Source: Bacteroidales bacterium UBA1217
GTDB taxonomy: Bacteria; Bacteroidota; Bacteroidia; Bacteroidales; P3
Length of the DNA stretch: 64,000 bases
NCBI GenBank assembly: GCA_002309335.1
Contig: DBXH01000007.1
Coordinates: 1 to 64,000, forward strand
Direction of reading: 5' to 3'
Position 1 is the first letter of the stretch; every line of letters begins with the position of its first letter. Below the pieces are notes generated by a model that worked only from the letters and a program-made list of their open reading frames with translations, searched no databases and was not told the DNA's origin. Made by a program: the position numbers and the translations under genes. This document shows, in pieces, positions 1 to 7,702 of this stretch.

Positions 1-138
1 GGCGATACCGCAGGTGGCCATAGCGACCTTGATTTGCACAAGCGACTCCGGGTTCTCCGCTTTCTCGCGGATGTCCAGATTCGACTGAAGCTTTTCTCTC
101 ATAGCCTTCAAGTCGGCTAGCGATTTAACTTTTGTCAT
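1..138 (-). CDS. HndB-type [2Fe-2S] ferredoxin-domain protein (N-terminal part, runs off window)
   Basis: The first 46 residues are visible and end at the window edge. The stretch VAMATCGIA near the edge matches the start of the thioredoxin-like [2Fe-2S] domain of HndB, a small subunit of NADP-reducing or electron-bifurcating FeFe hydrogenases; the first cluster cysteine (TCGIA) is present and the others lie outside. The residues before it are helical and charged, as in HndB. The start codon is preceded by AAAGGAG, an unusually good Shine-Dalgarno for this phylum, and by a promoter at 231-260. Flavin and catalytic hydrogenase subunits would be expected to the left of the window. The hydrogenase-associated genes at 7703-10004 fit the same pathway. 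Confidence 0.7.
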   Translation of the reverse strand, partial: MTKVKSLADLKAMREKLQSNLDIREKAENPESLVQIKVAMATCGIA

Positions 139-230
139 TGTGTAAACTCCTTTTGTTAGTTTGTGGATTAATATTTTAATTAATTGTTATATAATACGTT
201 GTAGTAAAATATGCGTAGTATTACAAAGTG

Positions 231-260
231 CAAAGATACGCATTTTTTATATATGCACAA
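231..260 (-). promoter_or_regulatory. Bacteroidota-type promoter for the HndB-like gene
   Basis: On the minus strand, TTG (260-258), 19 nt, then TATCTTTG (238-231), which matches the TAnnTTTG -7 consensus of the phylum's primary sigma factor. The predicted leader is about 85 nt. Confidence 0.6.
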
Positions 261-304
261 GCGTTTTTTAAATATTTTTCTTCTATATGTAACTGCAAAT
301 GGCG

Positions 305-340
305 AAACAGCCTTTTGCAACAATTCGCAAAAGGCTGTTT
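305..340 (-). terminator. Terminator-like hairpin after the CoA-transferase gene
   Basis: A perfect 14-bp inverted repeat (305-318 with 327-340) and an 8-nt loop stand 50 nt beyond the stop codon at 391. There is no long U run, but the stem end is itself A/T-rich. It separates this gene from the HndB-like gene. Confidence 0.55.
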
Positions 341-390
341 ATTAATCTGATGTATTATGAAAACTTAAGCGATATTCAGCTCAGGAAGTC

Positions 391-1695
391 TTAGCCTTCA
401 TATTTGCATTTGAACCTCCGCTCATACTCTTCTATGAGTTTTGGGCGGAAGTCGGGATGGGCAATATTTATCAGGTCTTCGGCGCGATGCTGCAAGGTGC
501 GTCCCTTAAGGCGGGCAATGCCGTATTCGGTAACAATATAGTCCACATCGTTGCGTGAAGTGCTGACGGCTGCACCTTCTGTCAAGAAAGGCTTGATGCG
601 CGAAATACTGCCGCCCGCTGCGGTGCTGGGCATCGCTATAATGGCTTTGCCTTCGCGGGCCAGCGAAGCCCCGCGGATGAAATCGACCTGCCCTCCGATG
701 CCGCTGTACTGGCGCATACCAATGGTTTCGCTTGCCACCTGCCCTTGCAAATCAACCTCAAGGCAGGAATTGATGGAAATCATACGGTCGTTCTTGGCAA
801 TGACAAGCGGGCTGTTTACATAGTCAACGGGATGAAACTCGATGTCACGGTTATTGTCCACAAATTCATATAGTTCGCGGCTGCCCATAATGAATGTAAC
901 CACCGCCTTGCCGCGATGCAATGTCTTGCGGCTGCCGTTGACAATGCCTTTGCGCATCAGATCCATCACGCCGTTCGAGAACATCTCGCTGTGTATGCCA
1001 AGGTCGTTCTTGTCGGTGAGCGACTGCAACACCGCATCGGGTATTGCACCAATACCTAATTGAAGGGTCGCGCCGTCGGTCACCAGCGATGCGCAGTAAC
1101 GACCTATGGCAAGTTCAACCTCGCCGGGTTCAGGCAGTTGCAATTCCTGCAGATGGTAGGCGCAGGGAATAATATGATCCATCTGCGATACGTGAACCAT
1201 CGTGTCGCCATAGGTGAGCGGCATCAGTTCGTTGGTCTCGACAATAACCGTTTTGGCTGCACGGATGGCGGCTTTGGCGTAGTCGCAACTCACCCCCAGC
1301 GAACAGTAGCCCTCGGCATTGGGCGGAGTGGCTTGGAACACGGCCACGTCGCAGGGAATGTCGTTGCCTATCATAGACGGCACATCCTTAAAGTAGGCGG
1401 GAAAGAAATCCCCCTCACGGCGTTCTATAACTTCGCGTGAATTGGCTGAAAGAAAGTTGCTTACGTGACGGAAATGACCATAACAGCGCGGTTTGTAACA
1501 AGGATTGTCACCGAGTGTGGTCATATGAAAAATAAGCACATCGTTGTAGTCCTCGCAATGGTCGGCCAACGTCTGTTGTATCAGGCGTGGAGCCGCTGCC
1601 GCGTGACCCATAACTACACATTGTCCGTCATGAATATCCTTTATGGCCTCGATAGGCTTCGATACTTTTCTCTTATAATCCTCTTTCCAGTTCAT
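391..1695 (-). CDS. Acetyl-CoA hydrolase/transferase family CoA-transferase
   Basis: A 434-residue class I CoA-transferase of the acetyl-CoA hydrolase / 4-hydroxybutyrate or succinyl-CoA:acetate transferase group, which moves CoA between short-chain acids in the cytoplasm. The catalytic glutamate is E237 in IHSEMFSNG, the position expected for this group. The C-terminal half has GIGGQVDFIRGA and the YIVTEYGIARLKG block, both typical. I chose the start MNWKEDY rather than the ATG nine codons upstream because family members begin MDWK-like. A cobalamin riboswitch and a promoter lie upstream on the same strand, so expression is probably linked to B12, perhaps through the methylmalonyl-CoA route to propionate. 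The substrate cannot be read from the sequence. Confidence 0.88.
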   Translation of the reverse strand: MNWKEDYKRKVSKPIEAIKDIHDGQCVVMGHAAAAPRLIQQTLADHCEDYNDVLIFHMTTLGDNPCYKPRCYGHFRHVSNFLSANSREVIERREGDFFPAYFKDVPSMIGNDIPCDVAVFQATPPNAEGYCSLGVSCDYAKAAIRAAKTVIVETNELMPLTYGDTMVHVSQMDHIIPCAYHLQELQLPEPGEVELAIGRYCASLVTDGATLQLGIGAIPDAVLQSLTDKNDLGIHSEMFSNGVMDLMRKGIVNGSRKTLHRGKAVVTFIMGSRELYEFVDNNRDIEFHPVDYVNSPLVIAKNDRMISINSCLEVDLQGQVASETIGMRQYSGIGGQVDFIRGASLAREGKAIIAMPSTAAGGSISRIKPFLTEGAAVSTSRNDVDYIVTEYGIARLKGRTLQHRAEDLINIAHPDFRPKLIEEYERRFKCKYEG

Positions 1696-1850
1696 TGTTG
1701 TGTGTTTTATATTGTTATACAATAGATTGATTCATTGTCGTCAGGACGGCAATGCAGAACACGGCAAAGGATAATATGTTGAAAATCGCCGACGCAAATT
1801 TCAGCATCGGGGTCGACAATCGCCTTTGACGCGAAAGCATTGCCAATCAT

Positions 1851-2012
1851 AAAGGCAGGTATCCTGGCTCTGCGGCATCGGCGGACACCTTCTCAGGCCT
1901 GCAGGCCCAATGGTCTTTTGTCCGCCGCCTCGCACCGCATTACAGTTGCGCGACAGCTCACGATTTTCACGTGATTCCCTCTTAGTTTCCGCCTTTTGAC
2001 GGAAAAACCTAA
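1851..2012 (-). ncRNA. Cobalamin riboswitch 1
   Basis: Read on the minus strand, the element has the conserved core in order: AGGGAATCACGTGAAAATC, then CGCAACTGTAA, a GAGAAGG-like segment, and the B12 box AGCCAGGATACCTGCC (1869-1854). A 5' AGGT can pair with ACCT of the box to close P1. It lies between the promoter at 2081-2113 and the CoA-transferase start at 1695. An 8-bp complementary pair (GGCAATGC, 1844-1837, with GCATTGCC, 1755-1748) just downstream could belong to the expression platform. Confidence 0.92.
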
Positions 2013-2080
2013 ATGATAAAAATATTTAAAGTACTGTTGCAAACCGAATTAAGACTCGTGTGTCTTTTGCAGTTGCTTTG

Positions 2081-2113
2081 CAAAGATACTGTTTTTTTTC
2101 GGATTTGCTCAAA
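2081..2113 (-). promoter_or_regulatory. Promoter for riboswitch 1 and the CoA-transferase
   Basis: On the minus strand, TTTG (2113-2110), 21 nt, then TATCTTTG (2088-2081). The -7 box is a perfect match and the spacing is slightly long. Confidence 0.5.
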
Positions 2114-2228
2114 CGTCTTTGAATAATTTTTAAAATCCTCTTGATTCCACGGCAACTGATGTTAAATAGATAACATCAAAACAATTTTTAAGTGTGTTGT
2201 GCTTCTCAAAATAGTGCAGCCGGGGAAC

Positions 2229-2241
2229 TGACATTTTGTCA
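2229..2241. promoter_or_regulatory. Palindrome TGACATTTTGTCA, copy 1
   Basis: A perfect 5-bp dyad TGACA-TTT-TGTCA, identical to the copy at 2423-2435. It is a candidate operator for the helicase or the divergent unit. The regulator is unknown. Confidence 0.35.
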
Positions 2242-2422
2242 TAACCTCAAAAATTTTTCATAGTTTAATTTAATTTTATTTTCATTTTTCAAATGCAAAT
2301 TTTGATAAAAATGAGATAAGAATAAGAGTAAAATATGATAAGAATATGGTATATGGAAATCAGATAGTTGCAAAATGGCATTTTTTGACCTTTTCGGGCT
2401 TGTTTTTTGCTTCTCTGAAGTA

Positions 2423-2435
2423 TGACATTTTGTCA
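2423..2435. promoter_or_regulatory. Palindrome TGACATTTTGTCA, copy 2
   Basis: The second identical copy, about 90 nt before the helicase start codon. A pair of exact 13-mers in one 400-bp gap suggests a binding site rather than chance. Confidence 0.35.
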
Positions 2436-2525
2436 GTTCTTTTTTAGAAAAAGGATTTTGGAAATCATTTTTTTTGAGCCGGCAACTATACTTTTTAGGT
2501 CGATTTGGCGTTAAGAAAGTGTTAT

Positions 2526-4463
2526 ATGGAACCGAAACCGAGCATAACACGACTTTTGGAGTTGGATGAGCTGCTGAAAATGGAGCACGACTATGAGGTG
2601 GCGGCCTACAACCGCTCCTTTACCGAGGGCAACATTTTCGGCCATACCAACGAGCCCGACTGCAAGTACCCCATAAGTATTGGCGGTTCGGGTTATAATG
2701 CTCTCAATCACCTTATTTTGACGGTTACGTATGAAGTTGACGACGAGCAGGAGAATGAGTTCGAACCAGGGCAGCCTGTGGCGTTTTTCTGGCGAGTGAC
2801 GCCGACGCTGAACTTCAATACCGGCGCGTTCGACGATGCCAAGGGATTCAAGGAATTACCTTATACCTGCTTTGTGGATAGTTTTAAGGAAGGTGTTATT
2901 CAGATTCATATCCCAAATCGGCAGGCACTCAGGGAATTGCAGGCTCAAGCCGACCGCACTCCATTGGGAGTCCGCGTCGCTATCGACGACACTTCGTATC
3001 GTGTTATGCATCAGGCCTTGATTTCGGCGGCAAACTCTACAAATGAGAATTTTGTGCGCCTGCGCGAGATTCTGGCTGGTTCTCTCCGTCCGAGGTTCCG
3101 TCAGAAATCGCCAATATGGTTCCCGTGGCTCAACATTGCACAGAATGAGGCTGTCCGCAAGGTTGTGGCGGCGATGGATGTGGCTGTTGTGCATGGTCCT
3201 CCGGGAACAGGCAAGACGACTACGATGGTGGAGGCTGTAATCGAGACTTTGCGCCGTGAGACACAGGTGCTTGTATGTGCTCCGAGCAACGCTGCGGTCG
3301 ACTGGATAAGCGAGCAACTTTCGAAGCGGGGCATCAATGTCCTACGTATTGGCAATCCGCTGAAAATGAGCGACGAGATGCTTGCGTGCAGTTATGAGCG
3401 CCGCTATGCCGACCATCCCGACTACCACGAGCTGTGGAATATCCGAAGGGAGTTGGGTGAGGCCAAAGGGGAGATGAAAGGAAATAAAAGACAACGGTTG
3501 TTGCGTCGCCAGATGGAGTTGGAAATCAAGATAAACGCAGACCTTTTCGAGCGTGCGAGCGTGGTTAGCTGCACGCTGATAGGCAGCACCTACAGCATTA
3601 TGGGCAACCGTCATTTCGGAACGCTGTTCATCGATGAGGCGGCGCAGGCTCTGGAGCCGGCTTGCTGGGCTGCCATTCTGAAGGCCGACCGTGTTGTGCT
3701 GAGTGGCGACCACCTTCAGTTGCCACCCACGGTCAAATGCATTGAGGCGGCACGTAAAGGGTTGTCAAACACTTTGATGCAGCATATTGTCAAGACCAAG
3801 CGAGAGTGCGTATCTCTGCTGACTGTGCAGTATCGTATGCACCGCGACATTATGGCTTTCCCATCGCGATGGTTTTATAACGGATCATTGGAAGCCGCGC
3901 CTGAGGTTGCCGATCGGCTGGTGCATCTGATGGATACTCCGTTGACGTGGATTGACACAGTTCGTTGCGGCTTCGGTGAGCGTCAAAACCGCTCGATGAG
4001 CCGCCTCAATACCGATGAGGCGAAACTTGTTGTTCATAGCCTTCGCGACTATGTGGATATGATTGGTTTGGAGCGTCTTGTAGCCGACCGAGTCGATTTT
4101 GGCATCATATCGCCTTATCGTGCCCAGGTGCGTATGATAAGGCGCCTGCTGAGAATGCAAAAATTCTATCGCCGTCTACGTGAGCAGGTGAGTGTCAATA
4201 CTGTAGACGGGTTCCAGGGTCAGGAACGCGATGTGATAATCATAAGTATGGTGCGCGACAACGACAAGGGTGAAATAGGCTTCCTTGGAGACTTGCGCCG
4301 TATGAATGTCGCTATCACCCGCGCGCGTATGAAACTGATTGTTATTGGTAATAGCGAGACGCTTTCGAAGCATCGCTTTTACAACGCCCTTTTTCAGCAT
4401 TTCAGCGATTGTGGTGAGGTGATAGAGGTGCCGCCAGCAGAGGAGCAGGACATAGAAAAATGA
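2526..4463 (+). CDS. Superfamily 1B DNA/RNA helicase (IGHMBP2/DNA2-like)
   Basis: A 645-residue AAA_11/AAA_12 helicase, expected to be cytoplasmic and ATP-dependent. Visible motifs are Walker A GPPGTGKTT (about residue 225), Walker B FIDEAAQA, motif III SGDHLQLPP, motif IV QYRMH, motif V VDGFQGQE and motif VI NVAITRAR, so all catalytic motifs are intact. The first 200 residues resemble the beta-barrel N-domain of Smubp-2-type helicases. The ATG at 2526 is preferred over an in-frame TTG 21 nt upstream. It is the only plus-strand gene in the first 10 kb, and its stop codon overlaps a terminator hairpin. Its cellular role in Bacteroidota is not known. Confidence 0.9.
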   Translation: MEPKPSITRLLELDELLKMEHDYEVAAYNRSFTEGNIFGHTNEPDCKYPISIGGSGYNALNHLILTVTYEVDDEQENEFEPGQPVAFFWRVTPTLNFNTGAFDDAKGFKELPYTCFVDSFKEGVIQIHIPNRQALRELQAQADRTPLGVRVAIDDTSYRVMHQALISAANSTNENFVRLREILAGSLRPRFRQKSPIWFPWLNIAQNEAVRKVVAAMDVAVVHGPPGTGKTTTMVEAVIETLRRETQVLVCAPSNAAVDWISEQLSKRGINVLRIGNPLKMSDEMLACSYERRYADHPDYHELWNIRRELGEAKGEMKGNKRQRLLRRQMELEIKINADLFERASVVSCTLIGSTYSIMGNRHFGTLFIDEAAQALEPACWAAILKADRVVLSGDHLQLPPTVKCIEAARKGLSNTLMQHIVKTKRECVSLLTVQYRMHRDIMAFPSRWFYNGSLEAAPEVADRLVHLMDTPLTWIDTVRCGFGERQNRSMSRLNTDEAKLVVHSLRDYVDMIGLERLVADRVDFGIISPYRAQVRMIRRLLRMQKFYRRLREQVSVNTVDGFQGQERDVIIISMVRDNDKGEIGFLGDLRRMNVAITRARMKLIVIGNSETLSKHRFYNALFQHFSDCGEVIEVPPAEEQDIEK

Positions 4464-4485
4464 AGGGCGCCAATTGGCGCCCTTC
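4462..4485. terminator. Bidirectional terminator between convergent genes
   Basis: A perfect 10-bp stem (GAAGGGCGCC / GGCGCCCTTC) with an AATT loop, overlapping the helicase stop codon. It is followed by a U-rich stretch on the minus strand, so it serves best the minus-strand gene ending at 4509. Confidence 0.8.
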
Positions 4486-4508
4486 GCTAAAAAATACTGA
4501 TAATTGCG

Positions 4509-6875
4509 TTATTTTTTCACAATCTTGGTTACGCTACCAGCAGCGCGAATCATATAGACGCCATTCTGCAACGAACTGATGTCGATGGTGTTGGCACCAT
4601 TGTGCAGATTAAATGTCTTGACGGCACGGCCGTTGATGTCGAACATAGTGGCATCGATGTTCTCGAGGTTGTCGAGGGTGATGCAGATACGGTCGGTAGC
4701 GGGGTTGGGATTGACGCTCATCTGGACGCCATTCTCAGCCAACTCGATGCGCTCGGTTTTCTGGTTGATTACGGCGATGCCGTCAAGGTCGAAACCTGCG
4801 CTGTAGGAGATGGTGGGGAAGGGATCGTTGATGATGTGGCCGAAAGCATCGTAGGTGCCCAGTTCGGGGTCGATGCTGCCCACTACATCGATGACGCGGA
4901 TGTGGGTGATATTGTTGATGTCGAGGCCGGTGCTGTCGCGAAGCTCGTTGAGGTCGAACGGGGTGCCGTAACCAACGCGGTATTTGCCGGCAAGGTTGTT
5001 GATGTAGGTCGGATCGACCGAGCTTGTAATCTGGCGTGCCGTCTGGGTGAGCGACGTGGCGGGGAAGCGTACAAAACGCTGACCGTCAGAGCTTACCTCT
5101 ACGAATGCGAGTTCGAGGAAGTAGTCGTTGAATGAGTTCTCGAAAACAGCAAAGTCATAGCCGTCGCCATTTACAACGGGCTTGTCGAAAGTCAATGTGG
5201 CCATACCACCGTCGCCGAGACTTACAACGTCCATAGTGCTTGTAGAAGCGGCGCCGATGGCTTCGTCAGCCGTACCGTAGTTTACAACAGGAGCGTCGGG
5301 ATTGCTGAGGTTCTGCGAGCCAAGCACGAGGGTGCAGCCCGTTGCCCAAGCCTTGATGCGGCTGTCGTTGTAGGCAATGGCGGTGCAGCCTGTAGTTCCG
5401 ACTATGCCGCAGAAGGGACCCATTCCGGCAGGCTGGGTGACGGCATAGATGGTCATAGGATAGGCGTAGGTGTACCACCAATATTGGTAGGTGGGGTCGA
5501 AAGTGCTGTCGACGACGACGCCAGCAGCGGGGTCGGCCCATTTCTCGAAGTCGCCGTCGTTGAGTGTCTGACCCATACCCATGTCCATAAAGCCATTGTT
5601 TGTGCTGCCCCAATAGTTGCCGGGAGTGATGCCAAGAGTGGTTGATCCTACGGTGAAGTTGATATCGCCGAGGTAGTAGCCGTCCATAGAGTAGCTGAAA
5701 CGTGGGTCGGCGGCTGCGATGTCGTCCATCATGTCGGCGACGGTCTTGGTGCCGTTGAAGCGGTAGCCCCAAGCGAGAGCGGTGTCGGCCCAATTGACAG
5801 CCATAATTACCTTGTTGGAGCCTTCGCCAACCCAGTACTCAATGGCGTCGGGGGCGATTGTAGCGTCGGCAGGAGCGGGGATGTTCACGGGGTAGATGGT
5901 CATGGGATAGACATAGGTGTACCACCAATACTGGTAGGTGGGGTCGAAAGTGCTGTCGACGACAACGCCAGCAGCGGGGTCGGCCCATTTCTCGAAGTCG
6001 CCGTCGTTGAGTGTCTGACCCATACCCATGTCCATAAAGCCGTTGTTTGTGCTGCCCCAATAGTTGCCGGGAGTGATGCCAAAAGTGGTTGAACCTATGG
6101 TGAAGTTGATGTCGCCGAGGTAGTAACCGTCCATAGAAAAACTGAAGCGCGGGTCGGCGGCGGCGATGTCGTTCATCATATCGTTGACAGTCTTGGTGCC
6201 GTTAAACTTGTAGCCCCAAGCCAGCGCGGTATCGGCCCAGTTGATGGCCATAACGACCTGATTCGAGCCTTCACCCACCCAGTAGAGTATTTCGCTGGCG
6301 GCAATAGTGGCCTCTTCGGGAGCTGCAGGACCGTTGGGATCCTCGACATATGTGAGTACGTCAATTGAAGTAGGTGCCGTAAAACTACCACCATCCCATT
6401 CAAACCACTCGATGAAATCGTTGTTGCTTACGGATTGCGCATTAACGGCATTTGCCATTGATCCATTTACTTCGTACATCCAGCCTAAGCCAAGGCCTTC
6501 AATGTCCATAGTACCATCGTCGTACGTCATATCATTAATGAAGCTACGACTGCTATTGAAACTGATGTTGATACGAGACTCGTAGGTGTTCAAGGTATCC
6601 ATAATGTCAGCAGCCATTACGGTGCCATTAAAACGGACACCCCAAACAAATCCATACTTTGTGATGTTGTAATTGTTGTCCTCTTCAAACCAGGTGATTA
6701 ATACAACAGCCCTATTGCTCCCTTGACCAACCCAGTAACGAACACTGTCCTGTGAAATAGGGGCAACATTATGAATTCGGGATCCTGGATTATGATTATC
6801 TAATCCAAGTGTTTGGGCTATAGCTCCAAATGTGAACATAAGCCCGAATGTTAATGTTAATAATTTTTTTACCAT
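4509..6875 (-). CDS. Cobalamin-riboswitch-controlled T9SS-exported protein with three DUF4430-like repeats
   Basis: A 788-residue secreted protein. A signal peptide ending FGAIAQ is followed by three repeats that share YWVGxGSN...W...WG..FNGT. The first also has GWMYEVNG and a following DFIEW, like the transcobalamin C-terminal-like fold (DUF4430). Repeats two and three are nearly identical, with a 149-residue period. Next comes a domain with a DFAVFENSF / LAFVEVSSDGQ signature, seen in bacterial cell-surface proteins. The last 75 residues are a T9SS type A sorting domain (VNPNPATDRI, FDINGRAV, NGVYMIRA). A complete cobalamin riboswitch and promoter lie directly upstream. I infer a surface or released B12-binding protein; binding itself is not shown by the sequence. 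No BtuB-type receptor is adjacent. Confidence 0.85.
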   Translation of the reverse strand: MVKKLLTLTFGLMFTFGAIAQTLGLDNHNPGSRIHNVAPISQDSVRYWVGQGSNRAVVLITWFEEDNNYNITKYGFVWGVRFNGTVMAADIMDTLNTYESRINISFNSSRSFINDMTYDDGTMDIEGLGLGWMYEVNGSMANAVNAQSVSNNDFIEWFEWDGGSFTAPTSIDVLTYVEDPNGPAAPEEATIAASEILYWVGEGSNQVVMAINWADTALAWGYKFNGTKTVNDMMNDIAAADPRFSFSMDGYYLGDINFTIGSTTFGITPGNYWGSTNNGFMDMGMGQTLNDGDFEKWADPAAGVVVDSTFDPTYQYWWYTYVYPMTIYPVNIPAPADATIAPDAIEYWVGEGSNKVIMAVNWADTALAWGYRFNGTKTVADMMDDIAAADPRFSYSMDGYYLGDINFTVGSTTLGITPGNYWGSTNNGFMDMGMGQTLNDGDFEKWADPAAGVVVDSTFDPTYQYWWYTYAYPMTIYAVTQPAGMGPFCGIVGTTGCTAIAYNDSRIKAWATGCTLVLGSQNLSNPDAPVVNYGTADEAIGAASTSTMDVVSLGDGGMATLTFDKPVVNGDGYDFAVFENSFNDYFLELAFVEVSSDGQRFVRFPATSLTQTARQITSSVDPTYINNLAGKYRVGYGTPFDLNELRDSTGLDINNITHIRVIDVVGSIDPELGTYDAFGHIINDPFPTISYSAGFDLDGIAVINQKTERIELAENGVQMSVNPNPATDRICITLDNLENIDATMFDINGRAVKTFNLHNGANTIDISSLQNGVYMIRAAGSVTKIVKK
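5448..6312 (-). repeat. Two near-identical tandem 447-bp coding repeats
   Basis: The segments coding repeats two and three of the secreted protein align with a period of 447 nt and differ at only scattered bases, for example around 5459 and 5906. This points to recent duplication or ongoing gene conversion. It may collapse or expand in assemblies. Confidence 0.85.
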
Positions 6876-6878
6876 TTT

Positions 6879-6918
6879 GATACTGTTTTATAATGTTAAT
6901 ATTTTTCAATACAGTATC
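6879..6918 (-). promoter_or_regulatory. Hairpin just upstream of the start codon (candidate riboswitch expression platform)
   Basis: GATACTGT (6918-6911) and ACAGTATC (6886-6879) form a perfect 8-bp stem that ends 3 nt before the ATG at 6875. It could block ribosome access when the upstream cobalamin riboswitch is ligand-bound. Confidence 0.4.
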
Positions 6919-7020
6919 GGCAAACAAAATCGAGGGGAAATGGGGGAAAACAATGCAGAAAAAATGGGCCGCATCTTGTTTCTCGGGCACTTTTTCCTCG
7001 AAAGTGAGCCGATATTTTCA

Positions 7021-7187
7021 GATTTGGCAGGTCTTCTGACTTGTTCTTTGCCTCTCAGCCTTCCCACATAACTATGACGTTATGCAGTGGCTATCTGTTT
7101 GATTGGCAATATACTGAACTTACAGCAGCGGGACTGTTCAGGATTTACACCTGATTCCCTTTTCACGCTTTTTCAAGCGACCAAATC
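7021..7187 (-). ncRNA. Cobalamin riboswitch 2
   Basis: Read on the minus strand: a 7-bp closing stem P1 (GATTTGG 7187-7181 with CCAAATC 7027-7021), then AAAGGGAATCAGGTG, CCCGCTGCTGTAA, AGCCACTG, GGGAAGG and the B12 box AGTCAGAAGACCTGCC (7041-7026). Every conserved block of the class is present in order. The predicted transcription start from the promoter at 7193-7221 falls at the P1 5' end. It controls the secreted protein at 4509-6875. Confidence 0.96.
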
Positions 7188-7192
7188 GGGTG

Positions 7193-7221
7193 CAAAAATA
7201 CACAAATTTTTAGAAATACAA
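7193..7221 (-). promoter_or_regulatory. Promoter for riboswitch 2 and the secreted protein
   Basis: On the minus strand, TTG (7221-7219), 18 nt, then TATTTTTG (7200-7193). The start site would be near 7186, the first base of the riboswitch. Confidence 0.6.
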
Positions 7222-7240
7222 GTTTTATGCAAAAAGAATC

Positions 7241-7690
7241 TTATTGCAGTTCGAATTTGAAAGGCAGGCAGTACTGAAATCTTGCGGGTTTACCGTTGAC
7301 GGTGCCGGGTTTCCAGCGGGGCATTTTCTGAACCACACGGATACACTCTTCGTCGATGCCGTAGCCTACACTTTGGGCAATCTTGATGTTGGTAATGCTG
7401 CCGTCTTTCTCGACGACAAACTGTACAATGGCTTCTCCAGTAACGCCGCGATCTCTGGCTTTATCGGGATAATTCAGATTCTCAAAAATAAATTTGTATA
7501 GTTTGTTTTCGCCGCCTTTGTAGCTGGGCTCCACGATTACAGCGTTGGCGTCGGCAATATGGCTGCCATTATCGGAAAGTGCTGCAGCGCAGGGATTTTT
7601 CTGTTTGCTAGGAATGTTTTTCTGTGCTACGGCATTATAGTAGAATCCACATATCAATAGGCATAAAAAGATAAGGCTATGTTGTTTCAT
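7241..7690 (-). CDS. Periplasmic protein with TonB C-terminal domain
   Basis: 149 residues: a signal peptide (cut about AVAQ), a short linker, then a TonB C-terminal domain from about residue 60 (YPDKARDRGVTGEAIVQFVVEKDG, split across the strand order, then MPRWKPGTVNGKPA). The domain contacts TonB boxes of outer-membrane receptors or acts in other envelope proteins. No transmembrane anchor remains after signal cleavage, so it is not a full energy transducer. It starts 12 nt after the hydrogenase-like gene and is probably cotranscribed with it; the B12 riboswitch lies downstream. Confidence 0.8.
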   Translation of the reverse strand: MKQHSLIFLCLLICGFYYNAVAQKNIPSKQKNPCAAALSDNGSHIADANAVIVEPSYKGGENKLYKFIFENLNYPDKARDRGVTGEAIVQFVVEKDGSITNIKIAQSVGYGIDEECIRVVQKMPRWKPGTVNGKPARFQYCLPFKFELQ

Positions 7691-7702
7691 AATAATATTT
7701 TT

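Larger units (their letters stand above)
2114..2525. other. AT-rich divergent intergenic region with paired palindromes
   Basis: This gap separates the divergent riboswitch/CoA-transferase unit and the helicase. It is strongly A/T-rich, holds no convincing gene, and contains two identical 13-bp palindromes listed separately. Confidence 0.6.

Noticed and set aside
2239..2550. 103-codon minus-strand reading frame before the helicase
   Set aside because: Lys/Asn-rich translation of A/T-rich intergenic DNA that overlaps the helicase start and both palindromes; no family features.
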